Source of the DNA: Gallicola sp.
GTDB taxonomy: Bacteria > Bacillota > Clostridia > Tissierellales > Peptoniphilaceae
NCBI GenBank assembly: GCA_012841535.1
Contig: DUUN01000591.1
Location: forward strand, 1 to 38,906
DNA: 38,906 bases
Direction: 5' to 3'
Both the position numbers and the translations under genes were made by a program. Under the pieces are notes generated by a model, which was given only the letters and a program-made list of their open reading frames with translations, was not told the origin of the DNA and searched no databases. This document shows positions 1 to 7,745 of the stretch, one piece after another. Position 1 is the stretch's first letter, and each line of letters opens with the position of its first letter.

Positions 1-16
1 ATACTTAAATAAAAAA

Positions 17-39
17 GTCGAACTCCTTTAGAATTCGAC
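17..39 (-). terminator. intrinsic terminator after the aspartokinase/small membrane protein pair
   Basis: Inverted repeat GTCGAA...TTCGAC; read on the minus strand it is followed directly by TTTTTTATTTA. It lies just past the stop of the 52-residue ORF, so it ends the aspartokinase transcript. Confidence 0.75.
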
Positions 40-41
40 CT

Positions 42-200
42 TTATTTATTCATTTTATAGTTTAGGTATATCCTGTAGATTATAGCTGCAGCTACAATTA
101 TTATTGCTATTTTAAACAAAAGACTAATTACAGAAGCAAATACTGTAATTAAAGTAACTGCCACTATAAATATAAGAATCATTGCTAATAAACTGTACAT
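42..200 (-). CDS. small hydrophobic membrane protein, 52 aa
   Basis: A 52-residue ORF starting MYSLLAMILIFIVAV begins 1 bp after the aspartokinase stop codon. AAGGAA at the end of the aspartokinase gene gives it a ribosome site about 7 nt ahead of the ATG. Two hydrophobic stretches (about residues 4-28 and 30-42) suggest a hairpin of two membrane segments or one long one, followed by a basic tail (YRIYLNYKMNK). It ends just before the operon terminator, so it is cotranscribed with the aspartokinase. No family is recognised. It is too short for most annotation pipelines; the position, spacing and hydrophobic pattern are what support it. Confidence 0.6.
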   Translation of the reverse strand: MYSLLAMILIFIVAVTLITVFASVISLLFKIAIIIVAAAIIYRIYLNYKMNK

Positions 201-201
201 T

Positions 202-1536
202 TTACCATTCCTTGTCACCGTTCATAAAAGTATCATAAACAGCCCTTATGGCATTTTCATAATCACTATCTGATATTCCAACTATAATATTTACCTCACT
301 TGAACCTTGAATTATAAGTTTCACATTTATATCTGCCTTAGCAAGTCCTGTAAATAAAGTAGCAGAAGTACCGGAGGTATTTTTCATACCATGACCAACT
401 ACAGTAATTAAAGAAATATTTTTAGTATAGCCTATTGAATCAGGTTTGCAAATAATTTTTATATCTTGAATAATATCTTTAACCATTGGTTCTTCAACAT
501 TATCATTTATAATTAAAGAAATGGAATCAATAGAAGAAGGCATATGTTCTAAATAAATATCATATGATTCTAAAATTGACATAAGTTTTCTATGAAATCC
601 CTTATCTTGATTTAATTTAACTTTTTCAATATAAATAACTGTAAAATTCTTTCTTCCTGCTATTCCTGTTATCCAGGTTGAATCCTCTCCTAAGCTTTCC
701 TCGTCTACAATTAGTGTACCAGGATCTTCTGGAGCATTTGTATTCTTTATGTTAATAGGTATTCCTTCTGAAGTAACTGGAAATATAGCTTCATCATGTA
801 ATATTGACGCTCCCATATAAGACAACTCCCTTAACTCTTTATATGAAATTTTCGAAATTCCCTTTGGTTTATGAACAATTCTTGGATCTGCTATTAAAAA
901 TCCCGAAACATCTGTCCAGTTTTCATATAGTGATGCTCCTACGATTCTAGAAATTATTGAACCAGTTAAGTCTGAACCACCTCTACTAAAGGTTTTTACC
1001 TTTCCATTTGGTAAGGCCCCATAAAAACCAGGAATTACTGCTCTTTCAACTCCATCTAGTCTTTTTGCACCTATTGTATAGGTCATTTCAGCATCAAAAT
1101 TTCCCTTTGTGTCAAAAAATATAATTTCCTTTGGATCTATAAAGTCATAATTTAAATATTTTGATAATAATATTCCATTTAAGTATTCTCCACGACTAGC
1201 AATAAATTCTTTAGAAGCTCCATCTCCTAATTCTTTAAGTATTTCATCAAAATATGGGTCTAAATCTATAGTCAAACCAATACCTTCTGCAATACCGTTA
1301 TAAACCGTCTTAATATTTTCCAAAACCTTTGAATAATCTTGTTCCAACTTAAATAAATCCTCTAAAATATACAATAAATCCGTTACTTTAGTATCATCAG
1401 GATAAGATTTCCCCGGAGCAGAAGGAACAACGAATCTTCTTCTACTATCGCCTTCTACTATATTCTTAACCTTTTTAAATTGTTCACTATTAGCTAAACT
1501 ACTTCCCCCAAATTTAACAACTATTGGCTTTTCCAT
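202..1536 (-). CDS. yclM: aspartokinase (YclM/ThrD type, monofunctional)
   Basis: Phosphorylates L-aspartate to aspartyl-4-phosphate, the first step towards lysine/diaminopimelate, threonine and methionine. The N-terminal amino acid kinase domain starts VVKFGGSSLA. The motifs SAPGKSYPDDTKVTDLL, TFSRGGSDLTGSI and ENWTDVSGF resemble Bacillus YclM more than LysC. Two ACT repeats fill the C-terminal third (about residues 300-444), the usual site of amino-acid feedback. I place the start at the ATG at 1536 (MEKPIVVKFGG): GGGAGG sits 4-5 nt ahead of it, whereas an in-frame ATG four codons upstream overlaps that Shine-Dalgarno. This gives 444 aa, normal for the family. A small membrane ORF follows immediately. 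No T-box or lysine riboswitch was recognised upstream. Confidence 0.93.
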   Translation of the reverse strand: MEKPIVVKFGGSSLANSEQFKKVKNIVEGDSRRRFVVPSAPGKSYPDDTKVTDLLYILEDLFKLEQDYSKVLENIKTVYNGIAEGIGLTIDLDPYFDEILKELGDGASKEFIASRGEYLNGILLSKYLNYDFIDPKEIIFFDTKGNFDAEMTYTIGAKRLDGVERAVIPGFYGALPNGKVKTFSRGGSDLTGSIISRIVGASLYENWTDVSGFLIADPRIVHKPKGISKISYKELRELSYMGASILHDEAIFPVTSEGIPINIKNTNAPEDPGTLIVDEESLGEDSTWITGIAGRKNFTVIYIEKVKLNQDKGFHRKLMSILESYDIYLEHMPSSIDSISLIINDNVEEPMVKDIIQDIKIICKPDSIGYTKNISLITVVGHGMKNTSGTSATLFTGLAKADINVKLIIQGSSEVNIIVGISDSDYENAIRAVYDTFMNGDKEW

Positions 1537-1571
1537 ATTTCCTCCCATAAAATAATTTATTATATTAACGT

Positions 1572-1580
1572 ATTATACCA
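1572..1580 (-). promoter_or_regulatory. extended -10 promoter of the aspartokinase gene
   Basis: The minus strand reads TGGTATAAT, a perfect TGnTATAAT extended -10 about 36 bp ahead of the chosen ATG. A weak -35 (TATCAA) lies 17 bp further upstream. The rest of the 280 bp upstream gap is AT-rich with no recognised leader structure. Confidence 0.5.
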
Positions 1581-1780
1581 TAATGACTAAAACATTGATA
1601 TAAAGTACTAATTTAAAAAATTATTTCTTAATAGTATCTTCTTTAGATATTATATTAACATATTGATTAAAAATTTGAATGTTTTATACTATACTGTTTT
1701 AATATTGCTAGATATAGTTTATTTTTATATTGAACGATAAAATATAATTTTTATTTATATTAACATAAAACCCATAAAAA

Positions 1781-1809
1781 AATAAGCTATGTTTCTTCCA
1801 TAGCTTATT
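1781..1809 (-). terminator. intrinsic terminator after the SerA-like dehydrogenase
   Basis: An 11-bp perfect stem AATAAGCTATG/CATAGCTTATT with a 7-nt loop. On the minus strand it runs into TTTTTTA, 8 bp past the dehydrogenase stop codon. Confidence 0.85.
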
Positions 1810-1816
1810 TCAAATA

Positions 1817-2722
1817 CTATAAATTTTCAGTTACATATTTTACTACATCTTGTCCAATTCTTAAATCAGCCTCTGCTGTTAAAGAACCAATATGAGGAGT
1901 TAAGGAAATTTTAGGATTATTTAATATTCTTTCATCTTTAACCGGTTCTTCCTCAAATACATCAAGAGCAGCTGCTTTTACTTTTCCACTATCAATAGCA
2001 TCAAGTAAAGCTTTGTCATCAACTACTCCACAATTAGAGTAATTTATAAAATAAACTCCATCCTTCATTAAATCAAAGGTTTCCTTATTAATTACATGAT
2101 AATTCTCTTTCCCACCAGGAATATGGACGGAAATATAATCTGATTCCTTTAATAATTTTTCCATTGTTACTGGCTCAAATCCGTATAATTCAGTTTTTGA
2201 ATATTTATCATAATAAATAACCCTCATACTAAGGGATTTAGCCTTTTCAGCTATTGCTCTGGAAATTCTTCCAAAACCTATTAAGCCTAAGGTTTTTCTG
2301 GAAATTTCTGTACCATAATATTTTTCCCTATCCCATTCACCTTTACGCATATTTATATTTGTCATGTGAATATTTCTTGAAATTGTAATCATTTGACCTA
2401 TTACCATTTCAGCAACAGCATTTGTAGTTCCTGAAGGAGTACTATAAACCCTTAATCTTTTGGACTTTGCATATTCCATATCTATATTATCTAAAATCGC
2501 TCCAGCTCTAACTATAAATTTAAGTTTCTTTGCTGCAACTGCTGCATCTATAACTTTTTTAGTAATTTGTGTATCGTATCCTACTACCATACAGTCTACT
2601 TCTTTTACATATTCTAATAATTCGTTTTCATCTACCTTTTTGTTTATTATTTCATGACCTTGTATTTCAATTTGATGAATATACTTTTCTTCTAAATCAC
2701 TAGTAATTAACACTTTTGCCAT
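1817..2722 (-). CDS. D-isomer 2-hydroxyacid dehydrogenase (SerA-like) lacking the catalytic Arg
   Basis: A 301-aa NAD-dependent 2-hydroxyacid dehydrogenase with the short SerA architecture and no C-terminal ACT domain. The N-terminal substrate lobe carries RAGAILDNID (72-81). The Rossmann motif is GLIGFGRISRAIA (146-158). The Glu and His of the catalytic triad appear intact in DVFEEEP (about E259) and TPHIGS (H277). The usual Arg motif (NxxRGxxVD) reads NYSNCGVVDD, placing Asn230 where Arg is expected and Cys231 after it. I checked the codons: AAT TGT. Because that Arg binds the substrate carboxylate/keto group, the usual phosphoglycerate activity is doubtful. The gene is monocistronic with an AGGAGG site and its own terminator. 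It could be a divergent enzyme or a ligand-binding paralogue. Confidence 0.85.
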   Translation of the reverse strand: MAKVLITSDLEEKYIHQIEIQGHEIINKKVDENELLEYVKEVDCMVVGYDTQITKKVIDAAVAAKKLKFIVRAGAILDNIDMEYAKSKRLRVYSTPSGTTNAVAEMVIGQMITISRNIHMTNINMRKGEWDREKYYGTEISRKTLGLIGFGRISRAIAEKAKSLSMRVIYYDKYSKTELYGFEPVTMEKLLKESDYISVHIPGGKENYHVINKETFDLMKDGVYFINYSNCGVVDDKALLDAIDSGKVKAAALDVFEEEPVKDERILNNPKISLTPHIGSLTAEADLRIGQDVVKYVTENL

Positions 2723-2898
2723 TTTGTTTCCTCCTATCTATGTGATTATTTTCCCTCTATTATATTATAACCAAATTCTAAGAAAAAAAACATTTTCATG
2801 AAATTTTATACTAATATTTAACAAAATATATATTCTCTGAATTAAGTAATAAAATACATATTATAAAATTCTATTGGAATTATTTTCCCTAATAAAAA

Positions 2899-2918
2899 AT
2901 ACGCCCATTTGAGCGTAT
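2899..2918 (-). terminator. intrinsic terminator after deoC
   Basis: ATACGC...GCGTAT hairpin about 30 bp beyond the deoC stop, followed on the minus strand by TTTTTTATT. The remainder of the 226-bp gap to the next gene is AT-rich and otherwise featureless. Confidence 0.7.
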
Positions 2919-2948
2919 AGAAAATTTATATTTATTTAATATTTAGAA

Positions 2949-3593
2949 TTAATCACTAACAATTTTTACACCATTGGAAGCTCCAATTCTTGTTGCACCT
3001 GCTTCAATCATCTTTAAAGCATCTTCCTTAGTTCTTATTCCCCCACTAGCTTTAACTTCAGCCTTATTTCCTACGACTTTTTTCATTAAGGCTACATCCT
3101 CTACTGTTGCTCCACCATTTCCAAATCCTGTTGATGTTTTTACAAAATCAGCCCCGGATTTCAAGGCAATTTCACAGGCTTTAATTTTTTCTTCCTCTGT
3201 TAAAAGTCCCGTTTCTATTATTACCTTAAGAATTGCAGCATCATCAGTAGCTTCTAATACCTTTTCAATATCCCTTTGAACATAGTCATAATCCTTATTC
3301 TTTAAGGCAGAAATATTAATAACCATATCTATTTCTGAAGCACCATCTTCAATTGCCCTCTCTGCCTCTAAGGCCTTTATTTCTGAAATTGAAGCACCTA
3401 ATGGGAAACCAACTACTACACAGGTTCTAACATCTGAACCTTGAAGTAATTCCGTTACAGTTCTTGCATAATATCCATTAACACAAACAGATTTAAAATC
3501 ATATTCTTTAGCTTCGTAACATAATTTTTTTATTTGCTCTATTGTTGCATCCGGTTTAAGTAATGTATGATCAATATATTTATTTATTTCCAT
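2949..3593 (-). CDS. deoC: deoxyribose-phosphate aldolase
   Basis: Class I aldolase splitting 2-deoxyribose-5-phosphate into acetaldehyde and glyceraldehyde-3-phosphate, used in deoxynucleoside salvage. The 214-aa TIM barrel begins IDHTLLKP. It has the Schiff-base lysine K152 in FVKTSTGFG, the second active-site lysine K181 in VKASGGIRT and D89 in EIDMV. Length is typical of the short bacterial form. An AGGGG site precedes the ATG. It stands alone, with no deoxynucleoside kinase, phosphorylase or deoR-like regulator nearby in this window. Confidence 0.96.
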   Translation of the reverse strand: MEINKYIDHTLLKPDATIEQIKKLCYEAKEYDFKSVCVNGYYARTVTELLQGSDVRTCVVVGFPLGASISEIKALEAERAIEDGASEIDMVINISALKNKDYDYVQRDIEKVLEATDDAAILKVIIETGLLTEEEKIKACEIALKSGADFVKTSTGFGNGGATVEDVALMKKVVGNKAEVKASGGIRTKEDALKMIEAGATRIGASNGVKIVSD

Positions 3594-3621
3594 AATAACC
3601 CCTATATAACCCCATAATAAT

Positions 3622-3648
3622 TAAGGAATCAACTAAGTTGATTCCTTA
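3622..3648 (-). terminator. hairpin between hpf and deoC
   Basis: A near-perfect palindrome with 13-bp arms (TAAGGAATCAACT/AGTTGATTCCTTA) around one central base, between the hpf stop and the deoC start. The U tract on the minus strand is weak (ATTATTATGG), so termination may be partial. Confidence 0.6.
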
Positions 3649-3664
3649 GATTTATATTAATAAA

Positions 3665-4195
3665 TTAAAACGCTGGCTCTAAAAGTCCATAATTTCCGTC
3701 TTTTCTTTTATATACAACTTTTACTAAATCTGTATCACCATCTAGGAAAACGTAAAAATTATGTCCTACTAATTCCATTTGTAATATTGCTTCTTCAGCA
3801 TTCATTGGTTTTACTCCAAAAGATTTTACCTTTACTATTTTAGAAGTATCCTCTTCATGGTCTTCAAGTTCCGGTATATTTTCAAATCTAATAGTCTTAC
3901 CATTGTTTAGTCTTTTTTGTAGTTTTGTCTTGTACTTTCTAATTTGAGAAACCAATGAATCAATTACTCTGTCTATAGAAGTATACATATCATCTGTTGA
4001 TTCTTCTGCTCTTATAACTGTTCCTGGCATTAGTATTGTAACTTCAACTTTTCTTAAATTCTTTTCTTGGCTATAAGTTACTTTACATTCAACATCCTCT
4101 GTAAAATATTTGTCTAGCCTACTTAGTTTTTTTTCTGATACTTCTTTCAAACTGTCACTTAATTTGTAATTTTTTCCCATATGATTGAATTTCAT
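3665..4195 (-). CDS. hpf: ribosome hibernation-promoting factor, long form
   Basis: Long HPF promotes 100S ribosome dimers in slow-growing or stressed cells. The N-terminal S30AE domain (about 1-100) starts MKFNHMGKNYKLSDSLKE. After a charged linker, the C-terminal dimerisation domain is clear (IVKVKSFGVKPMNAEEAILQ, then NFYVFLDGDTDLVKVVYKR and YGLLEP). At 176 aa it is the usual long-form size. AGGAGG lies 7 nt ahead of the ATG. The upstream gap holds the DnaA-box cluster, about 300 bp before the start codon. Confidence 0.96.
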   Translation of the reverse strand: MKFNHMGKNYKLSDSLKEVSEKKLSRLDKYFTEDVECKVTYSQEKNLRKVEVTILMPGTVIRAEESTDDMYTSIDRVIDSLVSQIRKYKTKLQKRLNNGKTIRFENIPELEDHEEDTSKIVKVKSFGVKPMNAEEAILQMELVGHNFYVFLDGDTDLVKVVYKRKDGNYGLLEPAF

Positions 4196-4499
4196 ACATA
4201 TACCTCCTATAATAAAATAGTTTCTTTATTTTTTATATAAGAACTATTTCTTTCCTATATATTAAATTATACCCAATATTTAAAATAGAAACTACAATAC
4301 TACAATATACTTAACTCTTTTCTTATTTTATATTATATCCAATAATAATATCTATATAAAGTAATTTAAGATTTAGTCGATATTTTGTCAAATAAATATA
4401 GTTTGTAACTTATTCTAGAAAATATAATTCACAATTGTATAATTATATTAAGTTTATTGTTTAAAAAATATTAGAGGATATAAATATACATTATGAAAG

Positions 4500-4554
4500 T
4501 TATTCACAATTGTGGATTAAAAATTGTGGATAATGTGGATAACTTTGTGGAAAA
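4500..4554. other. cluster of five DnaA-box-like 9-mers
   Basis: Inside a 535-bp gene-free gap (4196-4730) five matches to TTATCCACA or its complement occur in 55 bp: TTATTCACA at 4500-4508, then on the opposite strand TGTGGATTA 4511-4519, TGTGGATAA 4525-4533 (exact), TGTGGATAA 4534-4542 (exact, abutting) and TGTGGAAAA 4546-4554. The flanks are very AT-rich. Such density is typical of replication origins, dnaA promoters and DnaA-titration clusters. No dnaA, dnaN, rnpA or gyrase gene is present. The rest of the gap holds only AT-rich sequence and the two divergent promoters. Confidence 0.75.
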
Positions 4555-4730
4555 CCTATTTTTACTAGTATCCTATTGTTAATTAGTATATTGATAACTT
4601 TTTTATTTTCCTATTTCAAATTATTTCATACGAATTTTTATAATTTTATTTTTAATATTACGAATATTTATTGTATCCGTTCTAGTATTTTTCACATATA
4701 TAATATAATATTATATACGAGGTGAAAATA

Positions 4731-5663
4731 ATGAGTAAATTCAAAAATTTTTTGAAGCATATTTTTGGACTACGGACTTTAAAAACTGCTGTAGCTACAA
4801 CTTTATCTATTTATATTGCTGAACTTCTAGGAATGAATAACCCTATATTAGCAGGAATTTCTGCAGTAGTTTCTATGACTTCATCAGTTTTTGATTCTTA
4901 TAAAGTTAGTGTTAATAGAATGATATCTACTATTATGGGAGCGGCCCTTGCAGTTTTATTCCAATATTTTGGAATAAAGAGTATGATAGCTATGTTCTTT
5001 GGAATTATTTTTATTATTAATGTATGTAACTTTTTTAATTGGAAAAAATCAATTTCCCTTTCTTGTATAGTTTTTGTTGTTATTATGTTATATAAACCAC
5101 GTTTAGCAACAGACCCTAACTATATAATGTATTCATTTTTTAGAGTAACAGATACAGCAATAGGCTTGGTAATTGGTTTTTTAATTAATTATTTTATAGC
5201 ACCACCTAGTAGACCGAATTTCCTTTTAAACACATATAAAAAATCCTTAGAGGAATTTGAAAATTCCTTTCAACTTCTATTGGCAAGCTCGCCAAATATT
5301 AAGGTTGAAAATTTAATTGATGATATAAACGAAATTAATACAGAATTAAAATCAATTAAAAACGATAAAAAACTTTTTATGAATAGGGAAATTAAGATTT
5401 CGGATATTTCTACTATAAACTATGATTTTTACTCTGCCTTTGGATTAATAACTCAAATAGCCGACACTGAAAATATTCCTAATGTAAGTCAGGAAAATCT
5501 TGAATTAATTCAAAAATATTTTGGTAATAGTCTAGTTGTTATACCTACTTGTAAGGACGAGGAATACTATATGGCCTTTAATTATTATTTAACAGAGCTA
5601 TTGGAAACTTTTTTTAAACTAAGAACCAATATAAGTAATTTCGAAAAAAATTTAGGAAACTAA
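4731..5663 (+). CDS. FUSC/aromatic-acid-exporter-like membrane protein
   Basis: A 310-aa integral membrane protein. The N-terminal half (about 15-155) has closely spaced hydrophobic helices with LRTLKTAVATTLSIYIAELLGMNNPILAGISAVVS broken only by short polar turns, the pattern of the ArAE_1 domain. The C-terminal half is cytosolic and helical. Family members are proposed exporters of aromatic or other organic acids; the substrate here is unknown. The start is the ATG at 4731, because GAGGTG lies 7 nt ahead of it; the in-frame GTG three codons upstream falls inside that site. The gene is 17 bp ahead of the YihY-like gene, so the two form an operon. Confidence 0.82.
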   Translation: MSKFKNFLKHIFGLRTLKTAVATTLSIYIAELLGMNNPILAGISAVVSMTSSVFDSYKVSVNRMISTIMGAALAVLFQYFGIKSMIAMFFGIIFIINVCNFFNWKKSISLSCIVFVVIMLYKPRLATDPNYIMYSFFRVTDTAIGLVIGFLINYFIAPPSRPNFLLNTYKKSLEEFENSFQLLLASSPNIKVENLIDDINEINTELKSIKNDKKLFMNREIKISDISTINYDFYSAFGLITQIADTENIPNVSQENLELIQKYFGNSLVVIPTCKDEEYYMAFNYYLTELLETFFKLRTNISNFEKNLGN

Positions 5664-5680
5664 TATAACGAGTTGATATT

Positions 5681-6619
5681 ATGTATGTAAAAAAGAAAAA
5701 TATAAAATTTGATTTTAAATTATTCCTCAAGGATTTATTTAATCATATAAAAAAAGATAATATTACTATGTTAACTTCACAAACTACCTACAATTTAATA
5801 GTTGCCTTAGTTCCCTTTCTTGTTATTGCAATAAATGTAATACTATATTTTGCATCAAGTCAGATGAATGTAATTGAAAGCTATATAAATACCTTTCCTA
5901 AGGATATTGCCGATATTGGTATTTCCGTATTAAGATTCATACTTTCACAAAGAAGTACCGGTATTTTATCAGTAGGTATTTTAATTGCCTTATGGACTTC
6001 TTCAAGAGGGATGAAGGCTTTAATAAAATCTTTAAACATGGCCTTCGATAAAGAAGGTACTACTACTTTTTTAGCAACCCAAGTAAAGGCTATTATTTTT
6101 ACGGTAATCCTAGTGTTGATTATTGTAGTGTTACTCCTAGGCTTGGTTTTTGGTGATATTATAATAAATACAATAATAGATTTTTTTAAAATTGAAATAG
6201 AAATAGTCTACAAAATTATATTTAATTTTTCCAGAATAATAGTTCCCTTTATCTTAATGGTTATTTCTTTTTCTTTTATGTATATGTTTGGTCCTACTTT
6301 TTCCTTTTCGGACCTGCCTCCCTTTATACCATGTTTAATTGGGGGATTTATTGCCACTGTTAGTGTTATTATAGTAACCCTAGCCTATACCTTCTACATT
6401 AACAATTTTTCAAAAATGTCCTCTATTTATGGTCCCTTAGTAGGAGTTATGATTTTATTTATTTGGATGTACTACATGGTTATGAGCATTATACTAGCAG
6501 GAGAGATTTCAGCAGCTATTATAAGATATAATTATGACATTGACTACGACAAATTAGAAAATAATTCCCTTTCCGTTATAGACTCAATAAAAGAATTTAA
6601 GAAAAATATCTTTAAGTAA
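5681..6619 (+). CDS. YihY/BrkB-family inner-membrane protein
   Basis: A 312-aa protein with about six transmembrane segments. Family hallmarks are the early MLTSQTTYNLIVALVPFLV segment, LWTSSRGMKALIKSLNMAF near residue 108 and IYGPLVGVMILFIWMYYM followed by LAGEISAAI near the C-terminus. The family was once misnamed RNase BN; its function is still not established. It follows the FUSC-like gene by 17 bp and a plus-strand terminator closes the pair. The ribosome site (GAG ahead of ATG) is weak, consistent with coupling to the upstream gene. Confidence 0.88.
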   Translation: MYVKKKNIKFDFKLFLKDLFNHIKKDNITMLTSQTTYNLIVALVPFLVIAINVILYFASSQMNVIESYINTFPKDIADIGISVLRFILSQRSTGILSVGILIALWTSSRGMKALIKSLNMAFDKEGTTTFLATQVKAIIFTVILVLIIVVLLLGLVFGDIIINTIIDFFKIEIEIVYKIIFNFSRIIVPFILMVISFSFMYMFGPTFSFSDLPPFIPCLIGGFIATVSVIIVTLAYTFYINNFSKMSSIYGPLVGVMILFIWMYYMVMSIILAGEISAAIIRYNYDIDYDKLENNSLSVIDSIKEFKKNIFK

Positions 6620-6633
6620 TTAAACTTATAAAA

Positions 6634-6664
6634 AATCCCTAAGTTCTAAGGTAACTTAGGGATT
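6634..6664 (+). terminator. intrinsic terminator after the FUSC/YihY operon
   Basis: Perfect 12-bp stem AATCCCTAAGTT/AACTTAGGGATT with a 7-nt loop, then ATATTTTTATT on the plus strand. Confidence 0.88.
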
Positions 6665-6828
6665 ATATTTTTATTAAAACCATCTATATTTAATTAACCC
6701 TACCCGGTATTATAATTTATGGTGTTGGTGAAGGAAAATGAAAATCTCCTACTTATTTTCTCGAGACTCCTTTAATTGCCTATACCTATTACATATTTAC
6801 CCATTGAAGTGTTTTATCAATAAAAAAA

Positions 6829-6856
6829 GACGGTTCAAACACCAGTTCAAACCATC
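6829..6856 (-). terminator. intrinsic terminator after metQ
   Basis: GACGGTTCAAAC/GTTCAAACCATC arms around a 4-nt loop, with runs of A and T on both sides. On the minus strand it follows the metQ stop by about 30 bp and ends in TTTTTTTA. Confidence 0.8.
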
Positions 6857-6885
6857 TTTTTTAATATTTTTATAAAAATCTATTT

Positions 6886-7719
6886 CTATTTGTTTTCAAG
6901 TATTACATATGCTCCTTCAAAAATATTATCAAATCTATTTTTATACTCTTCTTTTTGTGCAACTTCAACTAAGTCTTTAGCCCATTTTGTTTCTTCATTA
7001 CCTTTATTCACTACAAAACCTACTGGAAAATCTTTAGATTTTCCATCTTCTTCAATATATCCCTGAGCATCAATACCGGCATTTTTCATTACACTTGTAA
7101 AACTTACACTTGCATCTACATCCTTATAAGAACCAGCTGTACTTGTAGTTTCAACTTCTCTAAATTCAATATTTTTTAGGTTTTCAACTATATCCAAAAT
7201 AGAATAAAACTCCCCATTTTTTTCACCTAATTTAATTAACCCTAACTGTTCTAAAAACGTTAATGATCTATCTATGTTTGTAGGATCATTTGATATAATT
7301 ATTATACCATTTTCCGGAATCTCTTCTATCGATGAATGCTTTTCGGAATATATACCCAGTTCTGAAGCATAACTAAATCCATCTACCAATGTCAATTCGG
7401 AATCATGTTGTGCATTAAATGTTTTTATCCATGGTAAATGATTTAATAATAAGCAGTCTATTTCATTAGCAGCTAAAGCTTCAGCCGGTAAATTATTACC
7501 ATCAAAAATTCTAATATCTATTTCGTATCCTTTTTCCCCCATAAAATCAGTCAATGCTTCTACAGCATCTTTGTTTAATGGCATACATCCAATACTTATG
7601 GTCTTTTTACTTATTCCTGATTCTATTTCTTTAGAATTATCCTTTGAACATCCTATAACTACAATCCCCAATGCCAAAATACTTAATATAGCAACTATCA
7701 TTTTCCTTGATATCTTCAT
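6886..7719 (-). CDS. metQ: MetQ/NlpA-family substrate-binding lipoprotein
   Basis: Extracellular substrate-binding component of a methionine-type ABC importer. The signal peptide is lipoprotein type: basic start MKISRK, hydrophobic core, lipobox VIGC with Cys near residue 24. The mature part has the NlpA/MetQ fold signatures: an early SIGCMPLNK strand, LAANEIDCLLLNHLPWIKTFN, and IISNDPTNIDRSLTFLEQLGLIKL. Length (277 aa) is typical. It is the last gene of the metN-metI-DUF169-metQ operon, 26 bp after the DUF169 gene, with AGAGGG ahead of the ATG. Methionine is the default ligand, but no S-box or T-box was recognised upstream and the DUF169 gene is unusual, so another ligand is possible. Confidence 0.88.
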   Translation of the reverse strand: MKISRKMIVAILSILALGIVVIGCSKDNSKEIESGISKKTISIGCMPLNKDAVEALTDFMGEKGYEIDIRIFDGNNLPAEALAANEIDCLLLNHLPWIKTFNAQHDSELTLVDGFSYASELGIYSEKHSSIEEIPENGIIIISNDPTNIDRSLTFLEQLGLIKLGEKNGEFYSILDIVENLKNIEFREVETTSTAGSYKDVDASVSFTSVMKNAGIDAQGYIEEDGKSKDFPVGFVVNKGNEETKWAKDLVEVAQKEEYKNRFDNIFEGAYVILENK

Positions 7720-7745
7720 CTTATCCCTCTACTTTTTTATTAAAT

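Noticed and set aside
1537..1816. Lysine riboswitch or T-box upstream of aspartokinase
   Set aside because: The region is very AT-rich, has no T-box sequence or lysine-aptamer-like conserved segments, and the best promoter is only 36 bp from the start codon.
4196..4730. Calling this gap the chromosomal origin outright
   Set aside because: DnaA boxes alone do not prove an origin; gene orientation to the right is mostly towards the site and no dnaA/dnaN flank it. Kept as a DnaA-box cluster.
6665..6828. Short frame beginning MKISYLFSRDSFN near 6738
   Set aside because: It would read through the metQ terminator region, has no protein-like composition and no following support, despite a GAAGGA ahead of its ATG.
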